Positions 9,059 to 18,126 are shown, counted from the first letter of the stretch. The stretch is 64,000 nt of DNA from Effusibacillus pohliae DSM 22757 (GCF_000376225.1 NZ_AQXL01000134.1:1-64000), one strand, 5' to 3'. Translations and numbers: made by a program. The notes: generated from the sequence alone by a model not told the origin.

Positions 9059-10537
9059 GTGGAGAAGGTGGATATTTTCAAAGACATTGCCGAACGGACA
9101 GGGGGGGATATTTATCTCGGCGTAGTAGGCCCTGTTCGGACCGGTAAATCGACTTTTATCAAAAAATTTATGGAACTGATCGTGCTTCCGAACATTACGG
9201 ATGAAGCGGACCGGGTACGGGCGACCGATGAATTGCCGCAAAGCGCGGCCGGGCGGACGATCATGACGACCGAACCGAAGTTTATCCCCAACCAGGCTGT
9301 TGAGATTCATGTGGCGGAAGGATTGAACATCAATGTAAGGGTCGTCGATTGTGTCGGATATGCGGTGCAGGGCGCCCGTGGGTATGAAGACGAAAATGGG
9401 CCGCGTATGGTAACCACCCCCTGGTTTGATGACCCGATTCCGTTCCAGGAAGCGGCCGAGATCGGGACCCGGAAAGTGATTACCGACCACTCCACCATCG
9501 GCTTGGTGATCACGACCGACGGAACGATCGCGGAAATCCCGCGAGAATCGTACCTGGAAGCGGAAGAGCGCGTGGTCACCGAGTTGAAAGAGCTTGGCAA
9601 ACCGTTTGTCATGGTGATCAATTCGACCCATCCGCAGCATCCGGAGACGGAAGCGTTACGCGCCGAACTGGCGGAAAAATATGATATCCCGGTTGTTGCA
9701 TTGTCTGTCGCCACGATGCGGCAGGACGACATCATGGTGGTGCTGCGGGAAGCCCTCTACGAATTCCCGGTGCACGAAGTGAATGTCAACCTGCCCTCCT
9801 GGGTGATGGTGCTCGATCAGGATCATTGGCTGCGCTCCAATTTCGAGGAATGCGTGCGCAACACCGTACAGGATATCCGCAGGCTGCGCGATATCGATCG
9901 CGTGGTCGGCGTTTTCAACGAGTACGAGTTCATCTCCCGTGCCGCTTTGGCTCGGATGGACATGGGGCAGGGGATTGCCGACATTGATCTGGCGGCTCCC
10001 GACGAGCTGTATGATCGGGTATTGACCGAGATCGTCGGGGTGGAAATCCGCGGCAAAGACCATTTGTTGCAATTGATGAAAGATTTTACCACCGCCAAGC
10101 GGGAATATGACAAAGTGGCGGAAGCGCTGCGCATGGTGAAGTTGACCGGTTACGGAATCGCGCCGCCGGTGTTGGAAGAGATGACGCTGGACGAACCGGA
10201 GTTGATCCGGCAAGGTTCCCGTTTCGGAGTTCGCTTGCGAGCAACCGCACCTTCGATTCACATGATCCGCGTCGATGTGGAATCGGAATTCGCGCCGATC
10301 GTCGGAACCGAGAAGCAAAGCGAAGAATTGGTCCGCTACCTGATGCAGGATTTTGAAGAAGATCCGCTGAAAATCTGGGATTCCGACATTTTCGGCAAAT
10401 CGCTGTCGGCGATCGTGCGGGAAGGAATCTCAGCGAAACTGGCGATGATGCCGGAGAACGCCCAGTACAAATTGAAAGAAACGCTGGAGCGGATTATCAA
10501 CGAAGGCAGCGGCGGATTGATTGCGATCATCCTGTAA
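9059..10537 (+). CDS. spoIVA: Stage IV sporulation protein A, spore coat basement ATPase
   Basis: SpoIVA polymerises on the forespore surface at the cost of ATP and anchors the coat in the mother cell. The 492 residues equal the B. subtilis length. The Walker A loop GPVRTGKST is at residues 24-32, with the ATP-binding Lys at 30. A DCVGYAV-type switch region and a long C-terminal localisation region follow. I choose the GTG at 9059 because GGGAGGG precedes it and the product then begins with the family start EKVDIFKDIAERTGGDIYLG. The in-frame ATG at 9041 lies before that ribosome site. Confidence 0.98.
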   Translation: MEKVDIFKDIAERTGGDIYLGVVGPVRTGKSTFIKKFMELIVLPNITDEADRVRATDELPQSAAGRTIMTTEPKFIPNQAVEIHVAEGLNINVRVVDCVGYAVQGARGYEDENGPRMVTTPWFDDPIPFQEAAEIGTRKVITDHSTIGLVITTDGTIAEIPRESYLEAEERVVTELKELGKPFVMVINSTHPQHPETEALRAELAEKYDIPVVALSVATMRQDDIMVVLREALYEFPVHEVNVNLPSWVMVLDQDHWLRSNFEECVRNTVQDIRRLRDIDRVVGVFNEYEFISRAALARMDMGQGIADIDLAAPDELYDRVLTEIVGVEIRGKDHLLQLMKDFTTAKREYDKVAEALRMVKLTGYGIAPPVLEEMTLDEPELIRQGSRFGVRLRATAPSIHMIRVDVESEFAPIVGTEKQSEELVRYLMQDFEEDPLKIWDSDIFGKSLSAIVREGISAKLAMMPENAQYKLKETLERIINEGSGGLIAIIL

Positions 10538-10566
10538 TGCGGACATGCAACAGATCGGATTGATTG

Positions 10567-10599
10567 AGAAAGGCTGAACAGGCCTTTCTTTTGTTTTTT
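10567..10599 (+). terminator. Terminator after spoIVA
   Basis: AGAAAGGC (10567-10574) pairs with GCCTTTCT (10582-10589), followed by a T-rich tail. Confidence 0.8.
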
Positions 10600-10690
10600 C
10601 CAGGGGGGCATGTATATTTGGATGAATTCTGGATACAAAGGTAATACTGCGGAAAAATAAATAGAGAGCTCCGGAGAGGGGGTGTCAATC

Positions 10691-10963
10691 GTGAACAAAG
10701 CTGACCTTGTCAACTCGGTCGCGGAACGATCCGAACTGACAAAAAAGGATGCTGCCAGAGCGGTGGACGCGGTGTTCGAAAGCATAACGGAAGCGCTGGC
10801 GAACGGAGATAAAGTGCAGTTGATCGGTTTCGGCAATTTTGAAACCAGAGAGCGCGCAGCCCGCAAGGGCCGCAATCCTCAGACCGGACAGGAAATCGAG
10901 ATTCCCGCCACCAAGGTGCCGACATTCAGGCCGGGAAAGGCGCTGAAAGAGGCAATCAAATAG
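10691..10963 (+). CDS. hup: HU family DNA-binding protein
   Basis: This nucleoid protein bends and packs DNA as a dimer. The 90 residues cover the HU fold: [11 protein letters not shown] at the start, [20 protein letters not shown] with the arm and its intercalating Pro, and a final [14 protein letters not shown]. The GTG at 10691 follows GAGAGGGGGTG and gives the family N terminus. The in-frame GTG at 10682 lies inside that ribosome site. In B. subtilis the HU gene (hbs) follows spoIVA and precedes the mtrA-mtrB genes. Here about 13 kb of accessory DNA separates it from mtrB. Confidence 0.97.
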   Translation: MNKADLVNSVAERSELTKKDAARAVDAVFESITEALANGDKVQLIGFGNFETRERAARKGRNPQTGQEIEIPATKVPTFRPGKALKEAIK

Positions 10964-10971
10964 GATTTGCA

Positions 10972-11031
10972 GAAAGGGTCCCGGAAGGCGCAGGATGACT
11001 GCCGTTCGTCGGGCTCTTTTCGTTTTTTTTT
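10972..11031 (+). terminator. Terminator after the HU gene
   Basis: GAAAGGGTCCCG (10972-10983) can pair with CGGGCTCTTTTC (11010-11021) with one mismatch and G-U pairs. A run of nine T residues follows. Confidence 0.65.
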
Positions 11032-11082
11032 TACCAGAATTTCATCTTCTCCTGAATTCGTGATCGTCCATTGGGCCCAAAG

Positions 11083-11776
11083 CACTAGCGTTGCAAAAAA
11101 CGTCAACGTTATATTAACTGAATATTCTGAACATATCTTGTGACGGATTTTCCGAAACGAGAGAACAATCAACAAAAGGTAGGTCTCTATCCATTTGGTA
11201 AATATATCCTGTTAACAAGCAATCCACATCCTGACTGGCAAATACAATGCGCAGATGCATTTTGATGCCTGCTTTGGTTTCCCGGAAGACCGCCTACTTG
11301 TATTTCTGCAAGCACAGACTGATGGTTGAGGAATCCACGATGTTGAAGCGACGACACAGGCCGAAAGGGTACGACCGAGCATGTACCAACGCTGTCAGAT
11401 CATAGAAAATTCCAGCTAGCAGTCCAGGATCCACTTGCCTGTGTTTCCGGGAGAGTTGGGCGGCGCTCCTTCCCGTTTTTGCAGCACCGCATGCAGAAAC
11501 AACAGGATGTAGGCATTGGTTGTCAATTTCTTCACGTACTTGTCTTGCTTGGCTGCATCAATTTTTTCTTGCAGTTTGATTCGATTAAGAGGTTCGACTC
11601 ATTTAGAGGTTCGACCCATTTACCAAATGCCGAAAATAAGGTATCCTTGGCCATATTCGAATCCTTTTAATTTGGACAGGATCTACCTGTACACTCCATT
11701 GTAAAGGATTTTTTGGTTCGATCGACGAAAAGAATAGCTATCGAAATAGACCGTCAAAATTTATGCAACGCTAGTG
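11083..11776. mobile_element. Decayed insertion sequence bounded by perfect 13-bp inverted repeats
   Basis: CACTAGCGTTGCA at 11083-11095 is the exact reverse complement of TGCAACGCTAGTG at 11764-11776, and weaker similarity continues inward. The 694-bp interval holds fragments of an IS4-type transposase on the minus strand and no intact gene. At this length a full transposase cannot fit, so internal deletion is likely. I see no convincing target duplication next to the repeats. The element separates the HU gene from the GGDEF gene. Confidence 0.75.
11185..11625 (-). pseudogene. IS4-family (DUF4372-type) transposase remnant
   Basis: Two blocks of recognisable transposase remain. Around 11480-11580 a KKLTTNAYILLFLHAVLQ segment resembles the N-terminal DUF4372 part. 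Around 11225-11350 the sequence reads VDSSTISLCLQKYK, a TAG stop, then AVFRETKAGIKMHLRIVF. This is the first-Asp region of IS4-type DDE transposases, with the stop where family members have Trp. Between the blocks several stops and shifts occur, and the C-terminal catalytic part is absent. Confidence 0.7.
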
Positions 11777-11886
11777 ATTGACGATAAAATTTTTTTCATT
11801 TAGTGAACCAAGCGACCGAAAAATTCGATAAAAATAATATAGAGAGACGGTTCAACCAATCCAGGATCTTCGAGGGGAATGTAGCG

Positions 11887-12828
11887 ATGAATAAAGAACC
11901 TGTTATCGATTCTTTGGCCGATGCCGCGGATTATATTTTGAATGTGCTCAGCCGCTTCATAGGGGCGAACACCGTATTCGTCGCCCGTAACGACAGCGTG
12001 ACGAATACGATTTTGAAAGTGTTTAACCGCTCGGAAGTGCTGATTGAAGAAGGTGCCGAGCTTCCGCTGTACGAGACGTACTGCTACCTGGTGTGCCAGA
12101 ATACGGACCAGCCGGTGGTCATCCGCAACACGGAGGAGGATCCGCTTACCTCGCACCTTAAGGTAACGAGACAGATGGGCGCCTGTTCCTTTATCGGCGT
12201 GCCAATAATGAGCAATGACAATCATTCGGTTGGTACGATTTGCGCGATGGATCGCAAGCCTTATATTTTCGACCAGAACGAAATTTCGCTGCTGAAGGCG
12301 ATGGCGAAGTTTCTGTCGTATACGGTGCAACTCGAGGAGGCGCTGTTCATCGACAGTCTGACTGGCGTCTATAACCGCAATTACCTCAAACGGTATATGT
12401 CAGCCATGGCCGAAGGTGAAAAAGGCATTGTCATGTTTCTCGATCTGGACGACTTTAAGCACGTTAACGATAAGTACGGGCACAATACGGGAGATATGTT
12501 GCTTCAGAAGTTGGCTGACCGGCTGAAACAAAACATGAGCCGACATGATGCGCTCATTCGCTTGGGTGGCGATGAGTTTATTTTACTGCTACGCGCAGAT
12601 GGCGCAATCGGCATGGACGGCGATATTGATCGTTTCACCACAGACGTATTAAGCTGTATTAGACGTCCTTTTCAGATCGGGGATCGTTCCATCTGCGTTA
12701 CTGCTAGCGTAGGAGTGAGTCGTTTTGTCGGCGGCGCCGATTGGGAAGAGCTGATTCAAAGCGCGGATCGGGCCATGTATAAAGTTAAGCAGAGCGGTAA
12801 GGACAATTACCTCACTGCGTCGAACTAA
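11887..12828 (+). CDS. GAF-GGDEF diguanylate cyclase
   Basis: The product probably makes cyclic di-GMP from two GTP in the cytoplasm. Residues about 20-150 form a GAF-like sensor (NTVFVARNDSVTNTILKVFN, then GACSFIGVPI). Residues about 155-313 form a GGDEF domain with FIDSLTGVYNRNYL, FLDLDDFKHVNDKYGH and an intact GGDEF signature near residue 227. The RxxD product-inhibition site is not evident before GGDEF. The ATG at 11887 has GAGGGG upstream; the frame is open back to 11803 without a ribosome site. The next gene encodes an HD-GYP protein 36 bases on, so synthesis and breakdown are probably paired. Confidence 0.9.
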   Translation: MNKEPVIDSLADAADYILNVLSRFIGANTVFVARNDSVTNTILKVFNRSEVLIEEGAELPLYETYCYLVCQNTDQPVVIRNTEEDPLTSHLKVTRQMGACSFIGVPIMSNDNHSVGTICAMDRKPYIFDQNEISLLKAMAKFLSYTVQLEEALFIDSLTGVYNRNYLKRYMSAMAEGEKGIVMFLDLDDFKHVNDKYGHNTGDMLLQKLADRLKQNMSRHDALIRLGGDEFILLLRADGAIGMDGDIDRFTTDVLSCIRRPFQIGDRSICVTASVGVSRFVGGADWEELIQSADRAMYKVKQSGKDNYLTASN

Positions 12829-12864
12829 AACCCGCGCTTTCACTCAAGGAAGGAGGGACGTCAT

Positions 12865-14418
12865 TTGGAAATCTATCGAAAGTTCCTGAAGCATTTGCTG
12901 CGCAATTATTTCGTAGGCTCGACGATTGCCGTTCTGGGAGTGGGTAGTATTTTTATTTTTACGACGCTGCAATTATCACCGGCGGAATGCGTATACGTGT
13001 CCGTCATTCTCATCATCTCGTTGCTTGTCATGTTCGGAGCGGAGTTTCTCGCATTCTCACGTCATATTCGCCCTATTCGGGTTTTGTACCGGCAGAGGCG
13101 GCCTTCTCCGGAGACGCTTCGTAAAGGCTATTTGCAGACGCACAAGTTTCCGATGTTTGCCACGCAACGAATACTGGGCCCCCATCTGTTCGGTCTTGCT
13201 TTGCCGGCAATTAGTCTGGTCATCTACTCGATTCGGAGCGGGCTCATTGCGATACCATACTACTACGTCGGACTGGCCGCCATTGGCATGCTGCTGGTCG
13301 CAGGCATGCACGCCCTGATCGAGTTTTTCCTGACAAATCACGCTATCCGTCCCGTGCTCATACACATCCGCCAGCAATCGATCGCCCTCTATGAGAGCGA
13401 TCTGACGCTGGACGGCCAGGTGCTTGTGTCGATTCAACGAAAGTTCCAATGGAGTGCCTTTCTCATCGGAACGTTCCCGCTCTTTTTGTTCAGCCTGGCT
13501 ACGCAAATCCGCCTCGGCGAAATGGCGCTGCAGCAGTCGACGCAATACTGGAAATGGGCCGGTATTATTTTAATGATCGGGACGATGTTCTCGTCGCTTG
13601 GCGCATGGTTGCTGTCGCGCGATATTGTGCATCCGATCCGCAATTTGTTTGCGTCCATTAACGAAGTGAGGAATGGCAATTTCGACGTGAAGGCGGAGGA
13701 CATTTATGCCGACGAATTCTCGAAGCTGGTGTCCGGCTTCAACCATATGGTGGAAGGGCTGAAGACCCGCGAGAATCGAAACAATCAGCTTGTTCAGAGC
13801 TATTTTACGACGCTGGCCGCCGCCCTGGACGCGAGAGACCCTTATACAGCGGGGCATTCCTTGCGCGTAGCCGATTATTCGCTGCGGATCGGACGGCTTG
13901 CCTGCCTGTCTAAGGCGGAGCTATCCGTTTTGGAGAAGGCGGCGCTGCTACACGACATAGGCAAAATCGGCATCAGGGATGCCGTGCTGCTGAAGGAAGG
14001 GCGACTGACGGACGAGGAGTTTGCCGCCATCAAATTGCATCCGGTATTGGGCGAAAACATTTTGCGGCAAATTGAGCCGGCCGATGCGCTGGCGGACATT
14101 TTGCCAGGGGTCCGATCGCATCACGAGCACTATAACGGCACGGGCTATCCGGATGGACTGGCCGGAAAGCGCATCCCACTTCTGGGACGGATTATCGCGA
14201 TCGCCGATGCGTTTGACGCGATGACGAGCGACCGCCCGTACCGGAAAGGGATGCCTGTGGCCAAAGCGCTGTCCATTCTGGAGGAGGGGAGCGGCGTTCA
14301 ATGGGATCCCGATCTTACTCCGCTTTTCGTTCGCGCCATGAGGGAGGAGCATCTTCAGGCGCAGCAGGAGCGGGAGAGAGACGCGCAGGCCCATATCGCT
14401 GCCACGTGCAACATATGA
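12865..14418 (+). CDS. Membrane HAMP/HD-GYP phosphodiesterase
   Basis: This probably hydrolyses cyclic di-GMP at the inner face of the membrane. About six hydrophobic segments fill residues 15-255. A HAMP linker follows (about 250-305, IVHPIRNLFASINEVRNG). The HD-GYP domain (about 320-490) contains HDIGKIGIRD, with the metal-binding HD near residue 363, and HHEHYNGTGYPDGL, carrying GYP near 427, so the catalytic signature is complete. The start is a TTG preceded by AAGGAGGG. It lies just behind a GGDEF gene and probably shares its transcript. Confidence 0.9.
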   Translation: MEIYRKFLKHLLRNYFVGSTIAVLGVGSIFIFTTLQLSPAECVYVSVILIISLLVMFGAEFLAFSRHIRPIRVLYRQRRPSPETLRKGYLQTHKFPMFATQRILGPHLFGLALPAISLVIYSIRSGLIAIPYYYVGLAAIGMLLVAGMHALIEFFLTNHAIRPVLIHIRQQSIALYESDLTLDGQVLVSIQRKFQWSAFLIGTFPLFLFSLATQIRLGEMALQQSTQYWKWAGIILMIGTMFSSLGAWLLSRDIVHPIRNLFASINEVRNGNFDVKAEDIYADEFSKLVSGFNHMVEGLKTRENRNNQLVQSYFTTLAAALDARDPYTAGHSLRVADYSLRIGRLACLSKAELSVLEKAALLHDIGKIGIRDAVLLKEGRLTDEEFAAIKLHPVLGENILRQIEPADALADILPGVRSHHEHYNGTGYPDGLAGKRIPLLGRIIAIADAFDAMTSDRPYRKGMPVAKALSILEEGSGVQWDPDLTPLFVRAMREEHLQAQQERERDAQAHIAATCNI

Positions 14419-14808
14419 ACATCTTGCAGGACGCCTCTCGGATACAATTCGGGCGAATTTTTTGTCAAATTCGGTATTTAACCGGCCATTCGCCCCGTTT
14501 TTCTATCCCGAAAATATTAGCTCTTGAAAAGACAAAAAAAAGGCCACAACTCATCTATCGTCCAAATGGTAATTTCTGGACGTACCTGTTGCTTACGCAG
14601 TCTGTTTACCGGCGCTGTCATGGTTACCTGGAGCCTGCTCCGCCCACGAACACAGATGGGCGGCGTAGGGAAATCGGTTCATGACGATGCCCGATTTTCA
14701 TCATCTGATGGTGCCGCCGTAGCGGCATGGGATCTAGCAGGAATTTTTGTAATCCAAACAGAATATGTAACGTTGGAGACACCAACACACAGGGATGAGG
14801 TGACGGGT
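14419..14808. other. Unassigned 390-bp stretch
   Basis: I recognise no gene, riboswitch or IS end here. An open frame from 14524 runs into the acyl-CoA synthetase gene, but its N-terminal 95 codons look non-coding and no ribosome site supports that start. The stretch may hold the promoter or untranslated leader of the downstream gene. Confidence 0.4.
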
Positions 14809-16428
14809 ATGGGAAGCGAAGAGAAGCAATCGGAGAAAGCGTTTTCATTTGAGATGCCGGAATATTACAATTTTGCGGGGGAGGTCAGCGCCTACGCGGA
14901 ACGGAATCCGGACAAACCGGCGATCATCGCGGTGAGCGAAACGGGTGACACAAAGCGGGTCACCTATCGGGAACTGATTTCCTATACGAACCGGATCGGC
15001 AACAGCCTGCTGTCACTTGGCATTCAGCGGGGAGACAAGGTGATCGTGCTGGTGCCGAGAGGGGTGGACGCGTACGCGATCTACCTGGCGTTGAACAAAA
15101 TCGGGGCGGTGATTATGCCCTGCTCCGAAATGCTTCGCGGCAAGGATATCGAATACCGGGCGAACCATGCGGGAGCGAAAGCAGTCATCTCCTTCGCGGG
15201 CGGTGTGGATGAGGTCAATCAGATCCGGGACAATTGTCCGACGATTGCGCATTACATTCAGCTTGGCGAGCCGCAAACCGGCTGGCTCTCATTGGAAGAT
15301 CTGGCGAATCATTCAAACGACCGGTTGGAAGCGGTCGACAGCAGGTCGGACGAACTGGCGTTTCTGTCCTACACATCCGGCACCACCGGCGGACCGAAAG
15401 GCGTCATGCATGTGCACGGGTGGCCCTGTGCCCATCTCGCCGTTGCCGCCACCTATTGGCTGGATGTACGGGAGGACGATCTCGTATGGGCAACGGCCGG
15501 CCCCGGTTGGGCGAAATGGGTGTGGAGCCCGTTTGTCTCCACACTGGGAAAAGGAGCCACCGCGTTTGTCTACCAGGGCAGATTTTCTCCGGAAAAGTAC
15601 CTGCAGCTGCTGGAACAGCACCCGATTTCCGTGCTTTGCGCGACGCCGACCGAATACCGCCTGATGGCGAAAGTATCCGGCATCGAAAACTTCTCTTTGC
15701 AGTCGCTTCGCTCCGCTTGCTCGGCGGGTGAGCCGCTCAACCGGGAAGTGATTGATACGTTCCGGCGCGTATTCAACATCACCGTCAGGGACGGTTATGG
15801 ACAGACGGAAAATACGCTGCTGGTGGGAACGTTTGTCGGCATGGAACCACGGCCCGGTTCGATGGGACGCCCGTCGCCTGTTGTGAAAGTGGCGATCATC
15901 GACGAGTCGGGCGAGGAGTTGCCGGTTGGAGAAGTCGGAGATATTGCTGTGGATCGCAATATGGTGGCGCTGTTCAAAGGCTACCTGAACGACCCGGAAC
16001 GGACCGCCCGGGCGTTTCGCGGCAACTGGTATGTAACGGGCGATCAGGGCCGCATGGATGAAGACGGGTACATCTGGTTTGAAGGGCGGGCGGATGATAT
16101 CATTATCTCGGCAGGGTATACGATCGGTCCGTTTGAAGTGGAAGACGCGCTGGTCAAACATCCTGCTGTGGCGGAGTGTGCCGCGGTAGCCAGCCCCGAT
16201 CCGGATCGCGGCCATGTGGTGAAAGCGTTTGTCGTGTTGAAGAAAGGATATGAAGGTACGGAAGAGTTGATCAGGGAGTTGCAGGAGCATACAAAGAATT
16301 TGACCGCTCCTTACAAATACCCGCGCAAGATCGAATTTGTGGAGGACTTGCCGAAGACGACATCTGGCAAAATTCGTCGGGTGGAGCTCCGGATGCGGGA
16401 ACGACAATTGGCATCGCAACAGGGGTGA
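14809..16428 (+). CDS. AMP-forming acyl-CoA synthetase (AcsA/MbcS type)
   Basis: The enzyme should activate a carboxylic acid with ATP and join it to coenzyme A. The 539 residues carry the adenylate-forming motifs: YTSGTTGGPKG near residue 188, GYGQTE near 334, the WYVTGDQGRMDEDGY hinge region and a C-terminal SGKIRRVELR with the catalytic Lys. GPGWAKWVWSPF is typical of the acetyl/medium-chain acyl group, but the exact substrate cannot be read. The ATG at 14809 follows GAGGTGA. The gene stands alone in the accessory block. Confidence 0.88.
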   Translation: MGSEEKQSEKAFSFEMPEYYNFAGEVSAYAERNPDKPAIIAVSETGDTKRVTYRELISYTNRIGNSLLSLGIQRGDKVIVLVPRGVDAYAIYLALNKIGAVIMPCSEMLRGKDIEYRANHAGAKAVISFAGGVDEVNQIRDNCPTIAHYIQLGEPQTGWLSLEDLANHSNDRLEAVDSRSDELAFLSYTSGTTGGPKGVMHVHGWPCAHLAVAATYWLDVREDDLVWATAGPGWAKWVWSPFVSTLGKGATAFVYQGRFSPEKYLQLLEQHPISVLCATPTEYRLMAKVSGIENFSLQSLRSACSAGEPLNREVIDTFRRVFNITVRDGYGQTENTLLVGTFVGMEPRPGSMGRPSPVVKVAIIDESGEELPVGEVGDIAVDRNMVALFKGYLNDPERTARAFRGNWYVTGDQGRMDEDGYIWFEGRADDIIISAGYTIGPFEVEDALVKHPAVAECAAVASPDPDRGHVVKAFVVLKKGYEGTEELIRELQEHTKNLTAPYKYPRKIEFVEDLPKTTSGKIRRVELRMRERQLASQQG

Positions 16429-16534
16429 AGGGGTGTCGAAAGACATCCCTTTGATTTTCGTCCATCCGCCTTACAGGCTTCGGTTCGGTGTTCGATATCG
16501 GCCGAATTCTGTTGATTTTGGTATGAGGTGAAGT

Positions 16535-17371
16535 ATGAAGATTCCATTGGTCGAAAAATTATTGGCCGGATTGGGAATGGTCGTCGCAGCCGGTTGGGTT
16601 GGGACGCAACCAGCGGCCGCCGCGACCGTCTACGCGTCGCCGGAGGGCATTCGCATTGTAAGCGAATCGGCCGCCTGGGATTCCGAAGACAAACTGCGTC
16701 AATTGTATCAAGAGCTGAAAAACAACACGCACGGGGAAGAGTTCAAGCTGTTGTCAGAGGTGAAAGTGCAGGACGGGTACCCGAAAGGGAAAGGGATTGC
16801 AGGAGAGTACCGGCTGCGGACTTCGGTCGACTTGCTTGGCCGGAGCAAGATGCTCCCCGGCAGAATTGACCTGTACGGCGGGGGCGAACACAGGACGGTC
16901 GAATCGTTCGCCAGGACGTTGGCGCATGAGTATGGTCATCATGTGACCCATTATTATTCGATTCAACAGGACGGATTTCCGCTTACCGATAACGAGCATT
17001 GGCGGCAATCGACCTATGCGAAAATCCGCGGGCTGTCGGGCGATCCCCGCGTCAACCGATCGCAGGAGCACCGCTGGCTACTGGCGGAAATTGCGGCAGA
17101 AGATTACGTGCAGCTGTTTGGTTCGCCAAACGCCAAAAAGCCGCATCCATTCCTGTCGCGCTTCGATCTGCTGCAAACGGGCAAAGAGATCGGGACATTG
17201 CGCTGGGATGCGTCGATGTTTAACGTCGTCCCGCAAGAAAATCCGGAGCTGCCATTGGCCAGCAAAGTGCCGGGGTTGTACGACTGGTTGGCGCAGCGTT
17301 TGGGCTTGCAGGCGCCGCCCGCTTTTCCGGGCGAACCGGAGCTGCACATCAAAGAAGTGAGCCAGTTGTGA
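16535..17371 (+). CDS. Secreted zinc metalloprotease (HExxH)
   Basis: A signal peptide covers about residues 1-30 (Lys-containing start, LLAGLGMVVAAGW core, AAAA before the likely cut). The mature part has LAHEYGHHVTHYY, a zincin HExxH site near residue 132, and a downstream EIAAEDYVQLFG segment whose Glu could be the third zinc ligand. No named peptidase family is certain. The open frame ends at 17371 within what looks like the start of an Fn3-like domain (PELHIKEVSQ). The next open frame, overlapping by four bases, continues with the end of such a domain. The gene may therefore be split by a frameshift and originally longer. Confidence 0.7.
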   Translation: MKIPLVEKLLAGLGMVVAAGWVGTQPAAAATVYASPEGIRIVSESAAWDSEDKLRQLYQELKNNTHGEEFKLLSEVKVQDGYPKGKGIAGEYRLRTSVDLLGRSKMLPGRIDLYGGGEHRTVESFARTLAHEYGHHVTHYYSIQQDGFPLTDNEHWRQSTYAKIRGLSGDPRVNRSQEHRWLLAEIAAEDYVQLFGSPNAKKPHPFLSRFDLLQTGKEIGTLRWDASMFNVVPQENPELPLASKVPGLYDWLAQRLGLQAPPAFPGEPELHIKEVSQL

Positions 17372-17745
17372 CGAGAACTGGAAAAGAGCCTTTGGAAGCC
17401 AGGTATGGCACGTTGGTGATGAAAACCAACACTGCGATCCTCACCTACAAGGACCCCAATGCGACAGGGCGGCGCCATTTCCGGGTATACACGCAAAACG
17501 CGGTAGGATTTGTCGCTTCTTCCGCGATCCTGACAGTCGATATGAACAAACCGGATCAAGTGACCGTTACGACCCTGACAGTGAACCAGGCCCAATCGGT
17601 GAACAGCAAGAACGTCCAGGTGAACGAAAATCGCACCTACGCGGCCAATTTCCTGTCGGAAATCGAATCCCTGTTTCGTCGGCTCAAAACCTTGATCGAA
17701 GCGATTTTACGTATGGGGGAGCAAGTCATCAAACTGGTCAGCTAA
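17368..17745 (+). CDS. Fn3-like C-terminal part, probably detached from the metalloprotease
   Basis: The 125 residues read TAILTYKDPNATGRRHFRV and then YTQNAVGFVASSAILTVDM, like the last strands of a fibronectin type III domain. A Thr/Asn/Gln-rich linker and an amphipathic tail follow. There is no signal peptide. The GTG start lies in a GTGA overlap with the protease stop. Coupled translation is possible, but an exported product would then lack its own signal. I favour a broken C-terminal half of the upstream gene. A genuine separate small protein is the alternative. Confidence 0.5.
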   Translation: MTRTGKEPLEARYGTLVMKTNTAILTYKDPNATGRRHFRVYTQNAVGFVASSAILTVDMNKPDQVTVTTLTVNQAQSVNSKNVQVNENRTYAANFLSEIESLFRRLKTLIEAILRMGEQVIKLVS

Positions 17746-17780
17746 CTTCCGTTTTTGTCAACTTTATACCGCGAATTCCC

Positions 17781-17810
17781 TTGCATCATCCGGAAAGAAT
17801 CGTGTATAAT
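17781..17810 (+). promoter_or_regulatory. Sigma-A promoter of tRNA-Pro
   Basis: TTGCAT (17781-17786) and TATAAT (17805-17810) with an 18-base spacer, 26 bases before the tRNA. Confidence 0.65.
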
Positions 17811-17836
17811 CAACTTCGTCATTGCTAATTGATGTT

Positions 17837-17913
17837 CGGAATGTGGCGCAGCTTGGTAGCGCGCACCCTTGGGGTGGGTGAGGTCCCGGGTTCAAATCCC
17901 GGCATTCCGACCA
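17837..17913 (+). tRNA. tRNA-Pro (anticodon GGG)
   Basis: The 77-base gene folds as a full cloverleaf. The acceptor arm pairs CGGAATG with CATTCCG and an encoded ACCA end. The anticodon arm CACCC/GGGTG encloses the loop TTGGGGT, which gives anticodon GGG. The T arm is CCGGG-TTCAAAT-CCCGG. It has its own promoter and is followed by a terminator, so it is a single-gene unit. Confidence 0.97.
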
Positions 17914-17930
17914 TTTTAATCGGAATTAAG

Positions 17931-17956
17931 AAAGGAGCCCGGGATGGCTCCTTTTT
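17931..17956 (+). terminator. Terminator after tRNA-Pro
   Basis: AAAGGAGCC pairs with GGCTCCTTT, with T residues at the end. Confidence 0.85.
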
Positions 17957-18126
17957 GCTTTCAGAAATACAGTGTGCCTCCGATGTTTCGCACCGCTTGC
18001 ATAAATTCCTGGGCTCCAAACGGAAATACCGACATTTCGCAATCGGTAGTTCACGATCCGGGAGCAGAATCAAACAACAATTACAGACTTTAGCGGCAAA
18101 TGTTTTATTCACCCTTCATACGCGGG

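Noticed and set aside
14524-14808. A 95-codon N-terminal extension of the acyl-CoA synthetase
   Set aside because: The extension has no similarity to the family, and a good ribosome site supports the ATG at 14809.
15313-16446. A 377-codon open frame antisense to the acyl-CoA synthetase gene
   Set aside because: The plus strand carries complete adenylate-forming motifs. The minus frame has no recognisable content.
16429-16534. Possible riboswitch between the acyl-CoA synthetase and protease genes
   Set aside because: The gap is only about 100 bases and shows only a possible GGTGTCG-type hairpin without a known aptamer pattern.
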